From positions 1-34,732 of the forward strand of contig JAFVRC010000023.1 in assembly GCA_017504485.1 (NCBI GenBank): a stretch of 34,732 bases of DNA, given 5' to 3'. This DNA comes from Alistipes sp. (lineage in GTDB: Bacteria; Bacteroidota; Bacteroidia; Bacteroidales; Rikenellaceae). Below are positions 15,508 through 24,479 of the stretch, piece by piece. A model generated the notes under the pieces. It searched no databases. It worked only from the letters and a program-made list of their open reading frames with translations, and was not told where the DNA came from. Made by a program: the position numbers and the translations under genes. Position 1 is the first letter of the stretch. Each line of letters opens with the position of its first letter.

Positions 15508-16893
15508 ATGGATAGAAGAGAGTTTATCAAAAAGGCCGCAACTGCGGTAGCCGGCACATCGCTGCTGCTCACCGCCTGCAAAGATAAGAACACCTCGGCC
15601 GCCCCTGCCGAGAGCAACCCCGAGGATATGACCAAGCGCACAAATCCCAATACGGGCGACGTGGTGTCGTTGCTCGGTTATGGTATGATGCGTCTGCCGA
15701 AGAGGGAACTCGAGGAAGGAGCACCCTTCGAACTCGACGAGGAGCGAATATGCGAGTTGGTCGATTATGCTATTGCTCACGGAGTGAACTACTTCGATAC
15801 GGCGCCCGTATATTGTCAAGGCCATTCGGAGCGTGCCACGGGTAAGGCTCTCGCGCGACATCCGCGCGGCAGCTACTTCGTGGCCACAAAGTTGAGTAAC
15901 TTCTCGCCATCGGCGTGGGCACGCAAGGAATCGATGGCGATGTTCGAGCGCTCGCTCGAATATTTGCAGACGGACTATGTGGACTACCTCCTGCTGCATA
16001 GTGTCGGAGGTACATCGGCCGGCAAGGATGCTATGCAGACATTCAATGGTCGCTATATGGATAACGGAATCCTCGATTGGCTCGTCGAGCAGAAGGCTAA
16101 GGGGCGCATCCGCAACCTCGGATTTTCATACCATGGCGACATTCGCATATTCGATATGTTGTTGCGGTGGCACGACGAGGGCCGCTACCACTGGGACTTT
16201 GTGCAGATTCAGCTCAACTACCTCGATTGGAACCACGCCAAGGTGCAGAAGTCAAGAAACACGAACGCCTCGTATCTCTATGCCGAGTTGGAAAAGCGGG
16301 GCATTCCGGTTATTGTTATGGAGCCTTTGTTGGGCGGTCGCCTGGCCAAGCAACCGGCACATATCCTCCGCGAGATGAAGCGGATGGATATAGATGCCAC
16401 GCCTGCCGAGTGGGCATTCCGCTATGCCGGCACCCCCGAGAAGATTCTCACCGTATTGAGCGGTATGACCTATATGGAGCACCTCGAAGAGAACTGTCGC
16501 ACATTCTCGCCATTGCGGCCCGTGACTCCCGAAGAGGAGTCTATGCTTATGCGTCTGGCCGATGCTATCTGCGATTTGAAGGCTGTGCCTTGTACGGGCT
16601 GCAACTACTGTATGCCGTGCCCTTATGGCATAGATATTCCGGCAGTCTTTGGATACTACAACAATAGTATTGCGGAGGATCTACTGCCGGAGGGAGATGG
16701 CGACGACTCCGCATTCCGCAAGGCCCGCAGGCGGTGGCTCATTGGTTATGACAAAAAGGTGGAGCGTATGCGGCAGGCCGACCACTGCATCGGCTGCAAA
16801 CAGTGTATGTCGCACTGCCCGCAGCGTATCAATATCCCCGAGAGGATGCACGATATTAACTCTTTGGTCGAGCAACTCAAACAGCGAATTTAA
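15508..16893 (+). CDS. Tat-lipoprotein aldo/keto reductase with C-terminal ferredoxin
   Basis: A 461-residue fusion. The N-terminus is a twin-arginine signal (MDRREFIKKAATAVAG) ending in a lipobox, LTAC with Cys24, so it is predicted to be exported folded and lipid-anchored. Residues 50-330 are an aldo/keto reductase barrel with the full tetrad: Asp97, Tyr102, Lys128, His164. Residues 362-445 hold two 4Fe-4S clusters: CTGCNYCMPCP (362-371) and CIGCKQCMSHCP (427-438). The in-frame ORF extends upstream to 15328 inside the previous gene, but ATG 15508 begins the Tat signal. It lies 2 bp after the polyferredoxin gene. NADPH is scarce outside the cytoplasm, so electrons may come from the ferredoxin. 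Substrate is unknown. Confidence 0.88.
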   Translation: MDRREFIKKAATAVAGTSLLLTACKDKNTSAAPAESNPEDMTKRTNPNTGDVVSLLGYGMMRLPKRELEEGAPFELDEERICELVDYAIAHGVNYFDTAPVYCQGHSERATGKALARHPRGSYFVATKLSNFSPSAWARKESMAMFERSLEYLQTDYVDYLLLHSVGGTSAGKDAMQTFNGRYMDNGILDWLVEQKAKGRIRNLGFSYHGDIRIFDMLLRWHDEGRYHWDFVQIQLNYLDWNHAKVQKSRNTNASYLYAELEKRGIPVIVMEPLLGGRLAKQPAHILREMKRMDIDATPAEWAFRYAGTPEKILTVLSGMTYMEHLEENCRTFSPLRPVTPEEESMLMRLADAICDLKAVPCTGCNYCMPCPYGIDIPAVFGYYNNSIAEDLLPEGDGDDSAFRKARRRWLIGYDKKVERMRQADHCIGCKQCMSHCPQRINIPERMHDINSLVEQLKQRI

Positions 16894-16905
16894 CCATTAG
16901 CGGAT

Positions 16906-17337
16906 ATGGCAATACGAATTACAGATCTTCGAACCTATGACGCACGGCTTGTCGAGGCGTTTGCGCGTCTTGTACCGCAACTTTCTGCCTCGGCGCAGCT
17001 GCCCGACGAGGCGCATTTGCGCAGCCTTGTCGAGAGCGATACAACGCATCTGCTCATTGCCGAGGATGAAGCCTCGGGAGCGATTGTCGGCACGCTGACA
17101 CTCGTCTTGTACAATATCCCGACTTCGCGCAAAGCGTGGATTGAGGATGTCGTGGCCGACGAATCGGTGCGTGGTCAGGGCGTAGGGCGTGCCTTGGTCG
17201 AGAGAGCCCTATCGATAGCGCGGACCGTGGGTGTCGATAGCGTAAATCTAACCTCGCGCCCTTCGCGCATAGCTGCTCGACAGCTATATGCCAGGTGCGG
17301 CTTCGAGGAGGTCGATACAACGCTTTTCCGCCTGTAA
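16906..17337 (+). CDS. GNAT family N-acetyltransferase
   Basis: A 143-residue cytoplasmic acetyl-CoA-dependent acetyltransferase. Motif A is visible as VADESVRGQGVGRALVERAL (pyrophosphate-binding RGQGVG near residue 90), preceded by the usual strand WIEDVV, and motif B as AARQLYARCGFEEVDTTLF at the end. The substrate cannot be deduced. It starts 12 bp after the aldo/keto reductase and is last before a bidirectional terminator, so it is co-transcribed with the redox genes, though a functional link is not evident. Confidence 0.88.
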   Translation: MAIRITDLRTYDARLVEAFARLVPQLSASAQLPDEAHLRSLVESDTTHLLIAEDEASGAIVGTLTLVLYNIPTSRKAWIEDVVADESVRGQGVGRALVERALSIARTVGVDSVNLTSRPSRIAARQLYARCGFEEVDTTLFRL

Positions 17338-17361
17338 TAGGCTTTGTGGTATAGACGAAAA

Positions 17362-17400
17362 GGAGAGGGTATCGAACTGGTCATGTTCGGCACCCTCTCC
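17362..17400. terminator. Bidirectional terminator between GNAT and infC
   Basis: GGAGAGGGT (17362-17370) pairs with ACCCTCTCC (17392-17400). Inside, CGAAC pairs with GTTCG around TGGTCAT. It lies between convergent stops; the minus-strand side has TTTT directly after the stem and serves infC. Confidence 0.8.
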
Positions 17401-17420
17401 TCTTGTATATTGCGGTAAGA

Positions 17421-18011
17421 CTAACCCTTCTTGCCCTTTGGTGCGAGAATCATATTCATCTTCTTACCCTCGAGCGTAGGCATAACCTCCACCTTGGCAA
17501 TCTCCTCGAGCGCCGTGGCAAAGCGGAGCAGCAGAATCTCGCCCTGCTCCTTGAATACGATGCTTCGGCCGCGGAAGAAGACATAGGCCTTGACCTTTGC
17601 ACCCTCCTTGATGAAGTTCTCGGCATGGCGCAACTTGAAGTTGAAATCGTGGTCGTCGGTCTGCGGGCCGAAACGAATCTCCTTGATTACTACCTTCGTC
17701 TGCTTGGCCTTAATCTCCTTCTGCTTCTTCTTCTGCTGATAGAGGAACTTCTGGTAATCGACGATGCGGCATACCGGTGGCTGCGCATTAGGCGATATCT
17801 CGACAAGGTCGAGCTCCATCTCGTCGGCCAGAGCTATGGCCTTGGCTATCGGAAGCACAAGGTTTGGCTCTACGTTGTCGCCAACGATACGCACCTGTGG
17901 TGCCGTAATCTCGTTATTGATGCGGTTAGGGTGCTCCTTCTCCGGACGGCGTCCGCGAGGGCCCTGCTGTCCCTGAACGGGACGTGGTGGAAACGGTTTG
18001 AATCCTGCCAT
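17421..18011 (-). CDS. infC: Translation initiation factor IF-3
   Basis: IF-3 binds the 30S subunit and checks start-codon/initiator tRNA pairing. The 196 residues have the normal two domains: an N-terminal domain with [17 protein letters not shown] and [21 protein letters not shown], a lysine-rich linker helix, and a C-terminal domain with [24 protein letters not shown] and [10 protein letters not shown]. The first 28 residues are a Pro/Gly/Gln/Arg-rich extension ([19 protein letters not shown]). The start is ATG, not the AUU that makes the E. coli gene autoregulatory. It lies 58 bp after thrS. rpmI and rplT, the usual next genes, are absent here. Confidence 0.97.
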   Translation of the reverse strand: MAGFKPFPPRPVQGQQGPRGRRPEKEHPNRINNEITAPQVRIVGDNVEPNLVLPIAKAIALADEMELDLVEISPNAQPPVCRIVDYQKFLYQQKKKQKEIKAKQTKVVIKEIRFGPQTDDHDFNFKLRHAENFIKEGAKVKAYVFFRGRSIVFKEQGEILLLRFATALEEIAKVEVMPTLEGKKMNMILAPKGKKG

Positions 18012-18069
18012 TAGCGTTTAGCTAAATTAAAAATTAAAAAATTGTTAGTTAATAAATAGTGTTATTCCT

Positions 18070-20007
18070 TTACAATGGCTCAACCTCCTTGGCTACCAGT
18101 TCGTTCATATACTGTGCGTACTCCTCGAGCGTCATCGAACCCTTGTCGCCCTCGCCCTGTGCGCGAACCGACACGGTGCGCTCAGCGGCCTCCTTCTCGC
18201 CCACGATGAGCAGATAAGGGATGCGCTTGAGCTCGTTGTCGCGAATCTTACGACCGATTTTCTCGTTGCGGTCGTCAATCTGTGCACGTACATCGCGTTT
18301 GTTCAGGTAGGCGACAACCTCCTCGGCATAGTCGTTGTACTTCTCGGAGATAGGCAGTACGACAGCCTGGTCAGGTGAGAGCCACAATGGGAACTTGCCG
18401 GCCGTGTGCTCCAACAACACAGCCACGAAACGCTCCATCGAGCCGAATGGTGCGCGGTGAATCATAATCGGGCGATGTAGCTTGTCATCTGCTCCCTTGT
18501 ACGTCAAATCGAAACGCTCCGGCAGGTTGTAGTCCACCTGAATTGTTCCGAGCTGCCAGCTGCGGCCGAGAGCATCTTTGACCATAAAGTCGAGCTTCGG
18601 GCCGTAGAATGCGGCTTCGCCATACTCGACAACAGCATTCATACCCTTATCCTTGCAGGCCTGAATGATTGCCGACTCAGCCTTCTCCCAATTCTCGTCA
18701 GAGCCGATGTACTTCTCCTTGTTGTTAGGGTCACGGAGCGAAATTTGTGCCGTATAGTTGTCGAACTTCAAGGTCTTGAAGATGTAGAGCACGATGTCCA
18801 TCACCTTCTCGAACTCCTCGAGCAGCTGATCGGGGCGCACGAAGAGGTGGGCGTCATCCTGCGTGAAAGCGCGCACGCGCGTCAGGCCGTGCAACTCGCC
18901 CGACTGCTCATAGCGGCATACCGTACCGAACTCGGCAAGGCGCACCGGAAGGTCCTTGTATGAGTGTGGCTTGCTGCGGTAAATTTCGCAGTGGTGAGGG
19001 CAGTTCATCGGCTTGAGCAGATACTCCTCACCCTCGATAGGCGTGTGTATAGGCTGGAACGAGTCCTTGCCATACTTGGCATAGTGACCCGAGGTGACGT
19101 AGAGGTCCTTGTTGCCGATTGGTGGGGTGATGACAGGCTTGTAGCCATACTCCTTCTGTATCTGGCGCAAGAAACGCTCCAAGCGGTCACGCAGCTCGGC
19201 TCCCTTTGGTAACCACAGAGGCAACCCCTGACCTACGCGCTGCGAGAAGGTGAAGAGCTCGAGCTCCTTGCCCAACTTGCGGTGGTCGCGCTTTTTGGCC
19301 TCTTCGAGCATCACGAGATACTCGTCGAGCATCGACTTCTTCGGGAACGAGATGCCGTAGATGCGCGTCAGCATCTTATTCTTCTCGTCACCGCGCCAAT
19401 ATGCGCCGGCTACCGACGTGAGCTTGATGGCCTTGATGAATCCCGTGTGCGGGATGTGTGGGCCGCGGCAAAGGTCCGTGAACGAGCCGTTGGTGTAGAA
19501 CGATATGGTGCCATCCTCCAAGTCGGAGATAAGTTCGCACTTATATTGGTCGCCCTTCTCGGTGAATGTGCGGAGGGCGTCGGCCTTCGATACCTCGGTG
19601 CGCACGAGAGTCTCCTTCGTGCGAGCCAGCTCCTGCATCTTGGCCTCGATTTTCTGAAGATCGCTCTCCAAGATTGGCTGCGGAGCATCCACATCGTAGT
19701 AGAAACCTTGCTCGATAGCCGGGCCAATACCGAACTTAATGCCCGGATAGAGTTCTTGCAAAGCCTCGGCCAAGAGGTGCGACGATGTGTGCCAGAAGGC
19801 GTGCTTGCCCTCGGCATCCTCCCACTTGAAGAACTTGATGGCGCAATCCTGCGCCAGAGCGTACGACATATCGACAGTCGCACCATCTACCGAAGCGGCC
19901 AAACAGTCGGCAGCTAAACGAGGGCTGATGCTCTCGGCCACTTGGTAAGCAGTTGTTCCCTGCTCGAATTCGCGCATCGAACCATCGGGAAACGTAACTT
20001 TAATCAT
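18070..20007 (-). CDS. thrS: Threonyl-tRNA synthetase
   Basis: Charges tRNA-Thr and edits mischarged Ser-tRNA. The 645 residues show, in order, a TGS domain ([17 protein letters not shown] to about 60), the editing domain with HTSSH (73-77) and CRGPHIPH, the class II core with zinc ligands (Cys in [10 protein letters not shown], His in TQDDAHLF, His in [14 protein letters not shown]), motif 2 ([20 protein letters not shown]), motif 3 (GSMERF), and the anticodon domain ([15 protein letters not shown]). The ORF is open to 20061, but the TGS domain begins at ATG 20007. The 105 bp between pdxA and thrS hold no consensus promoter and no T-box; it may be read from the pdxA promoter. Confidence 0.97.
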   Translation of the reverse strand: MIKVTFPDGSMREFEQGTTAYQVAESISPRLAADCLAASVDGATVDMSYALAQDCAIKFFKWEDAEGKHAFWHTSSHLLAEALQELYPGIKFGIGPAIEQGFYYDVDAPQPILESDLQKIEAKMQELARTKETLVRTEVSKADALRTFTEKGDQYKCELISDLEDGTISFYTNGSFTDLCRGPHIPHTGFIKAIKLTSVAGAYWRGDEKNKMLTRIYGISFPKKSMLDEYLVMLEEAKKRDHRKLGKELELFTFSQRVGQGLPLWLPKGAELRDRLERFLRQIQKEYGYKPVITPPIGNKDLYVTSGHYAKYGKDSFQPIHTPIEGEEYLLKPMNCPHHCEIYRSKPHSYKDLPVRLAEFGTVCRYEQSGELHGLTRVRAFTQDDAHLFVRPDQLLEEFEKVMDIVLYIFKTLKFDNYTAQISLRDPNNKEKYIGSDENWEKAESAIIQACKDKGMNAVVEYGEAAFYGPKLDFMVKDALGRSWQLGTIQVDYNLPERFDLTYKGADDKLHRPIMIHRAPFGSMERFVAVLLEHTAGKFPLWLSPDQAVVLPISEKYNDYAEEVVAYLNKRDVRAQIDDRNEKIGRKIRDNELKRIPYLLIVGEKEAAERTVSVRAQGEGDKGSMTLEEYAQYMNELVAKEVEPL

Positions 20008-20112
20008 AGCGTTTGTTAAGTGTTTAGTTGTTTTATATGTAGCACCTTCGAGGCTCCACAATCACGAGACGGATTACCTCTCAGCTGTGCTTGTAATATC
20101 CTCATCTATTAT

Positions 20113-21210
20113 CTATTCTTGCTCCTCGGTCGGCAACTTCAGCTCCTTGACCGATACGTCGCGTCCCTTCTCGCGCTCGAAGTGCTCGAGAGGTCGTGCG
20201 CTCCATCTATTGTAGGCACGGCGGCGACGCACAATATCGACTGACGCATATATGGCGTTGCGCATCGACTGCGCATCGGCCTTGTCTTTGCCCGCGATGT
20301 CGAATGCCGTACCATGGTCAGGCGAGGTGCGCACTATATCGAGGCCGGCCGTGAAGTTCACACCGTCGGGCGAGAGCGTCTTGAATGGTGCGAGCCCTTG
20401 GTCGTGATACATCGCCAGTATAGCGTCGTACTTCGCATAGCCGCCACTTGCGAAGAGCCCATCGGCTGCCAGAGGGCCAAAAGCCAATACCCCCTTCTCA
20501 CACGCTTCGAGCACCGCAGGGTGAATCTTCTGCGCCTCCTCGGAACCGAGCAGACCACCGTCGCCGGCGTGTGGGTTGAGCGAGAGTACGGCGATGCGCG
20601 GCTCGACAATGCCGAAGTCGCGCTTCAAGGTTTGGCGCAGGGCCATAAGTGACTCCACGATGCCCTCGGTCGTGAGCGACGAGGCTACCTTATCGACAGG
20701 GATATGCGTCGTGACCAACGCCACGCGCAGCAGTTCGCTGCACATAATCATCATCGGCTGCCCCTCTGCCTTCGATGCGAAATACTCGGTATGGCCCGTA
20801 TATCCGAAGCCTGCCTCCTGCATCGCCTCCTTGTTTATCGGAGCCGTCACCACGGCATCTATCTCGCCGCTTTGCAGGTCGGCTGCAGCACGCTCCAACG
20901 CGGCGATGGCCTGTCGTGCCGACTCGACAGTTACACGGCCCGGCTCCACGCGCACATCCTTCTCGCCACACTCGACGAGGTTTATGCGGCCGCGTCGCGC
21001 CTCGGCGGCCGAGCCGCATACGGCGAACTGTACGCTCTCCGTCTCGGCGAGATGTCCTGCGTGAATCTCGGCTGCACGCTTCGAGCCATAGACTATCGGT
21101 GTGCATATATCGGTGATTGTCGGGTTGGCAAGAGATTTGAGGATCACCTCCCAACCTATGCCGTTGATGTCACCTTGTGTAATTCCTATCTTCAATTTGT
21201 ACTCTGACAT
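20113..21210 (-). CDS. pdxA: 4-hydroxythreonine-4-phosphate dehydrogenase
   Basis: PdxA oxidises 4-phosphohydroxy-L-threonine with NAD in pyridoxal phosphate synthesis (DXP-dependent route), working with PdxJ. The 365 residues start MSEYKLKIGITQGDINGIG and show the metal ligands in TGHTEYF, TTHIPVDKV and MYHDQGLAPFK, along with SLNPHAGDGGLLG and the end motif SPDHGTAFDIAG. This Bacteroidota form is longer than E. coli PdxA (329), mostly by a charged C-terminal tail (VSVKELKLPTEEQE). A -7 element lies about 94 bp upstream. thrS follows in the same direction. Confidence 0.95.
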   Translation of the reverse strand: MSEYKLKIGITQGDINGIGWEVILKSLANPTITDICTPIVYGSKRAAEIHAGHLAETESVQFAVCGSAAEARRGRINLVECGEKDVRVEPGRVTVESARQAIAALERAAADLQSGEIDAVVTAPINKEAMQEAGFGYTGHTEYFASKAEGQPMMIMCSELLRVALVTTHIPVDKVASSLTTEGIVESLMALRQTLKRDFGIVEPRIAVLSLNPHAGDGGLLGSEEAQKIHPAVLEACEKGVLAFGPLAADGLFASGGYAKYDAILAMYHDQGLAPFKTLSPDGVNFTAGLDIVRTSPDHGTAFDIAGKDKADAQSMRNAIYASVDIVRRRRAYNRWSARPLEHFEREKGRDVSVKELKLPTEEQE

Positions 21211-21303
21211 ATCGTGTTGTTTTCATCACTTGGTGCGCGGCGCATCGCCACGCTCGCGCTCGCGCGACACACGGCGGCACACACACGAGCACCTTTGAAA
21301 TCA

Positions 21304-21311
21304 CAAAGGTA
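21304..21311 (-). promoter_or_regulatory. -7 element upstream of pdxA
   Basis: On the minus strand TACCTTTG is an exact -7 match; CTG at 21332-21330 could be a weak -33 element with an 18-bp spacer. The leader to the pdxA start (21210) is unusually G/C-rich with alternating CG/CA steps (21230-21297). Confidence 0.5.
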
Positions 21312-21383
21312 GAAATAATTTGGAATTATCAGCAGAAAAAAGGCGAAAAATGCGACTTTTTTCCGCTACATCCTCCAAAAAGA

Positions 21384-21418
21384 GAGGCTGTTGCAACTCT
21401 ATACGGTTGAACAGCCTC
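21384..21418 (-). terminator. Terminator after rubredoxin
   Basis: GAGGCTGTT (21384-21392) pairs with AACAGCCTC (21410-21418); after a single bulged G, CAAC pairs with GTTG. On the minus strand the stem is followed by CTCTTTTT, an intrinsic terminator for the rubredoxin gene. It shares its core with the hairpins at 7375 and 32061. Confidence 0.8.
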
Positions 21419-21428
21419 GGCGCGAAGT

Positions 21429-21590
21429 CTAATCTACAGCCTCGAAAACATCCTTTCCGAGTCCGCAAATCGGACATACCCAATCATCCGGAATATCCTC
21501 AAACGGAGTGCCCGGGGCGATGCCTCCCTCGGGGTCACCAATCTCGGGAACATACTCCCAACCACAGGTCGTGCAGACGTAAGTTTTCAT
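21429..21590 (-). CDS. Rubredoxin
   Basis: A 53-residue one-iron electron carrier. Two CxxCG knuckles hold the Fe(Cys)4 centre: CTTCGWEY at the start and [11 protein letters not shown] near the end. Between them lie the conserved [21 protein letters not shown] residues. The frame is open to 21689, but ATG 21590 gives the standard rubredoxin length and its own promoter lies upstream. It is a single-gene unit between its promoter (21659-21689) and terminator (21384-21418). In anaerobes it commonly feeds electrons to oxygen- or peroxide-detoxifying enzymes; the partner is not in this window. Confidence 0.96.
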   Translation of the reverse strand: MKTYVCTTCGWEYVPEIGDPEGGIAPGTPFEDIPDDWVCPICGLGKDVFEAVD

Positions 21591-21658
21591 AATCTCAAAA
21601 GTGCTTTTAAGGTTTTTGCGTTCTTGTCGGCTGCGGCATACTTCGTGCCGCACCTCCG

Positions 21659-21689
21659 CAAATATACAAAAAAATCGGCAATCACACAA
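21659..21689 (-). promoter_or_regulatory. Promoter of rubredoxin
   Basis: On the minus strand, TTG (21689-21687), a 20-bp spacer and TATATTTG (21666-21659). The start codon 21590 is about 69 bp downstream. Confidence 0.7.
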
Positions 21690-21722
21690 AAAAAATGATA
21701 ATTCGCGCGACCGACAAAAGAG

Positions 21723-21756
21723 AGAGTGTGCCCCGTGAAAAAAAAGGACACACTCT
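21723..21756 (-). terminator. Terminator after serS
   Basis: AGAGTGTG (21723-21730) pairs with CACACTCT (21749-21756), with two more G-C pairs past one mismatch and a loop carrying an A8 run. On the minus strand the stem is followed by CTCTTTTG. It separates serS from the rubredoxin unit. Confidence 0.65.
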
Positions 21757-21777
21757 GTGTAATTTGTTGTGTTTCGT

Positions 21778-23049
21778 TTAGTCTATCAACTCGAATCCCG
21801 TGTAAGGCACCAACACCTCAGGGATACGGATGCCATCGGGCGTTTGGTTGTTCTCCAACAGCGCGGCTACGATGCGCGGCAGAGCGAGTGACGAGCCGTT
21901 GAGCGTGTGCGCCAACTTGGTCTTCTTATTCGCATCCTTGTAGCGGAGCTTGAGGCGATTGGCCTGGAACGACTCGAAGTTCGATACCGACGATACTTCC
22001 AACCAGCGCTTCTGCGCCTCGGAATAAACCTCGAAGTCGTAGGTTAGGGCCGACGTGAACGACATATCGCCACCGCAGAGGCGCAAGATGCGATATGGCA
22101 GACCGAGCGACTTGACCAATCCCTCGACATGTGCAACCATGCCGTCGAGAGCCTCATACGAATTTTCGGGCAGGGCGAGCTGCACGATCTCCACCTTGTC
22201 GAACTGGTGCAGACGGTTCAGGCCGCGCACATCCTTGCCATATGAGCCGGCCTCGCGGCGGAAACAAGGGGTATAGGCGGTCATCTTCACCGGAAACTCC
22301 TTCTCGTCGAGGATGCAGTCGCGGAAGATATTCGTAACGGGCACCTCGGCCGTAGGTACGAGGTAGAAGTTGTCGGCCGTGGCGTGGTACATCTGTCCCT
22401 CCTTATCGGGCAACTGTCCCGTGCCGAAGCCTGAGGCCTCGTTGACCATCACCGGAGGCTCAACCTCCTTGTAGCCGGCGGCGGTGTTGTAGTCGAGGAA
22501 GTAGTTGATGAGCGCACGCTGGAGCTTTGCTCCCTTGCCCTTATATACAGGGAAGCCTGCTCCCGTGAGCTTCACGCCGAGGTCGAAGTCGATGATGTCG
22601 TACTTCTTGGCCAACTCCCAGTGCGGCAGTGGATTTTCGGGCAACTCGGAGTAGTTCTCGTCGAGCTTTACGACGAGGTTGTCCTCGGCCGACGTGCCCT
22701 CGGGAACGATGTCGGCAGGGAAGTTTGGCAGCAGCACAATCTGCGCTTGCAGGGCTGCGGAGGTCTCGTCGTGCTGCGCCGAGAGCTCTGCCGAGCGAGC
22801 CTTCAGGGCTGCTACCTGCTGCTTGCGCTCCTCGGCCTCGTCACGACGGCCTTGGCCCATGAGCATACCAATCTCCTTGGCCGCCTTATTCTGCTCGGCA
22901 AGGCAACCGTCGAGCTCTACCTGCAACGCCTTGCGAGCGTCGTCCAACTCCTCGATCTTTGCGATAATAGGCGCCGCATCGACGCCCTTCTTTGCGAGAC
23001 GCTTGATTGCCGCCTCCTTATCGCCGCGTAACTGTTGTAGTGTAAGCAT
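21778..23049 (-). CDS. serS: Seryl-tRNA synthetase
   Basis: Charges tRNA-Ser (and tRNA-Sec where present). The 423 residues have the N-terminal antiparallel coiled coil (about 1-110, starting [22 protein letters not shown]) and the class II catalytic core: motif 1 region ([20 protein letters not shown]), [12 protein letters not shown], motif 2 ([26 protein letters not shown] shortened here to its core FRREAGSYG) and motif 3 ([18 protein letters not shown]). The frame is open to 23142, but the coiled coil starts at ATG 23049. It is a single-gene unit with its own terminator. It is divergent from the fucosidase gene. Confidence 0.96.
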   Translation of the reverse strand: MLTLQQLRGDKEAAIKRLAKKGVDAAPIIAKIEELDDARKALQVELDGCLAEQNKAAKEIGMLMGQGRRDEAEERKQQVAALKARSAELSAQHDETSAALQAQIVLLPNFPADIVPEGTSAEDNLVVKLDENYSELPENPLPHWELAKKYDIIDFDLGVKLTGAGFPVYKGKGAKLQRALINYFLDYNTAAGYKEVEPPVMVNEASGFGTGQLPDKEGQMYHATADNFYLVPTAEVPVTNIFRDCILDEKEFPVKMTAYTPCFRREAGSYGKDVRGLNRLHQFDKVEIVQLALPENSYEALDGMVAHVEGLVKSLGLPYRILRLCGGDMSFTSALTYDFEVYSEAQKRWLEVSSVSNFESFQANRLKLRYKDANKKTKLAHTLNGSSLALPRIVAALLENNQTPDGIRIPEVLVPYTGFELID

Positions 23050-23100
23050 TTTATCTTTATGTTTTAACCTAATATCCTGATCTTGGGTGATTACATCGTG

Positions 23101-23108
23101 CAAAATTA
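23101..23108 (-). promoter_or_regulatory. -7 element of serS
   Basis: On the minus strand TAATTTTG matches the -7 consensus 51 bp before the serS start. No clear TTG lies at the right distance. Confidence 0.4.
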
Positions 23109-23126
23109 TAAAAAAAGAGCGAAAAG

Positions 23127-23157
23127 TTGCACGAAAACACAAAGATTATTAAATTTG
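23127..23157 (+). promoter_or_regulatory. Promoter of the GH29 fucosidase gene
   Basis: TTG (23127-23129), a 20-bp spacer and TAAATTTG (23150-23157); the start codon 23180 is 22 bp downstream. Confidence 0.7.
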
Positions 23158-23179
23158 TGTTACACAAACAGCTAAAACC

Positions 23180-24475
23180 ATGAAAAAATTATTTGCATAC
23201 ACACTGCTCGTACTCTGTGCTTCTGCCGCCTTTGCACGAAGTGCATATACTCCTGCGGAGGAGAATCTCAAGGCGCGACAAGAGTTCTCCGACAGCAAAT
23301 TCGGAATATTCCTCCATTGGGGCATCTACAGCATGTTCGCCCAAGGCGAGTGGTATTTGAGCAAGGGCAGGCTCTCGCACGCCGAGTACAAGAAGGCGGC
23401 CGATGCGTTCTATCCGCACCGTTTCGATGCGAAGGCTTGGGTTGCGGCCTTCAAGGATGCGGGAGCGAAGTATGTATGTCTTACCTCGCGCCATCACGAC
23501 GGCTTCTCAATGTGGAACACTCGATATTCGGACTACGATATTGTTGATGCAACGCCCTACAAGAAGGATGTACTGAAGGCCTTGGCCAAGGAGTGCCGGC
23601 GTCAGGGTTTGCAGTTCCATCTCTACTACTCGCACGCCGATTGGGGGCGTTCCGACTACTTCCCAAGCCGATCGAGCAATAAGGTTACCGACAAGGATAA
23701 ATTCGAAGGTGGCTACGAGAGCTATTTTAAGTTTATGAACGACCAGATAACCGAGCTGCTTACAAAATACGATGTCGATGCTCTGTGGTTCGACGGCATG
23801 TGGGACCGCAAAGATGTGAATTGGCGCATTCGGGAGCAGTACGAGATGATTCACTCGATTAAGCCGGAGTGCCTTATCGGCAACAACCATCACCTCCCGA
23901 CTATTGCGGGCGAGGACTTTCAGATTTTCGAGCGCGACTTGCCGGGCGAGAACAAGGCGGGATTCTCGAAGGGACAGACAGTGAGCCATTCGTTGCCACT
24001 CGAAACGTGTCAGACGATGAATGGTATGTGGGGCTACAAGGTTGCCGACCAGAACTATAAGAGTGTCGAGGAACTCGTACATCTTTTAGTGAACACGTCA
24101 GGCAAGGGTGCTAACCTGCTGCTCAACATAGGCCCGCAACCAAATGGCGAACTGCCGGCCACAGCACTTGCCCGCTTGAAGGAGATGGGCGAGTGGCTGC
24201 GCAAGTATGGCGAGACGATATACGGAACTACGGCGGGCGACATTCCGCCGCAGGAGTGGGGTGCAATGACTCGCAAGGGCAATCGCCTCTTCGTGCACAT
24301 AACAAACCTCGACGCTGCGGAGCTACACCTGCCGCTGTCGTGCAAGGTGTTGAGTGCCAAGGTCTATAACGGTGGCGGTGAGGTGAAGTATGCGCCGCGT
24401 GACAGAGGTGTGCTCCTCTCATTTGACACGAAGCCGTCGGGCATAGATTTCATCGTGGAACTCGAAACCGAGTAG
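23180..24475 (+). CDS. Secreted GH29 alpha-L-fucosidase
   Basis: Removes alpha-linked L-fucose from glycans, acting in the periplasm or at the surface. The 431 residues start with a signal peptide (KKLFAYTLLVLCASAAFA). The catalytic barrel shows KFGIFLHWGIYSM, the conserved SRHHDGFSMW, DVLKALAKECRRQGLQFHLYYS and the nucleophile Asp205 in ALWFDGMWD. Glu251 in IFERDLPG, 46 residues on, is the likely acid/base; this spacing resembles the GH29-B group (1,3/1,4-fucosidases acting on Lewis-type structures) more than GH29-A. ETCQTMNGMWGY and a C-terminal beta-sandwich follow. It converges on ubiX with 4 bp between stops. No SusCD partners are nearby. Confidence 0.95.
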   Translation: MKKLFAYTLLVLCASAAFARSAYTPAEENLKARQEFSDSKFGIFLHWGIYSMFAQGEWYLSKGRLSHAEYKKAADAFYPHRFDAKAWVAAFKDAGAKYVCLTSRHHDGFSMWNTRYSDYDIVDATPYKKDVLKALAKECRRQGLQFHLYYSHADWGRSDYFPSRSSNKVTDKDKFEGGYESYFKFMNDQITELLTKYDVDALWFDGMWDRKDVNWRIREQYEMIHSIKPECLIGNNHHLPTIAGEDFQIFERDLPGENKAGFSKGQTVSHSLPLETCQTMNGMWGYKVADQNYKSVEELVHLLVNTSGKGANLLLNIGPQPNGELPATALARLKEMGEWLRKYGETIYGTTAGDIPPQEWGAMTRKGNRLFVHITNLDAAELHLPLSCKVLSAKVYNGGGEVKYAPRDRGVLLSFDTKPSGIDFIVELETE

Positions 24476-24479
24476 GCGG

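Noticed and set aside
21230-21297. Alternating CG/CA tract in the pdxA leader as a Z-DNA or regulatory element
   Set aside because: Short and imperfect; no palindrome or known motif beyond base composition.
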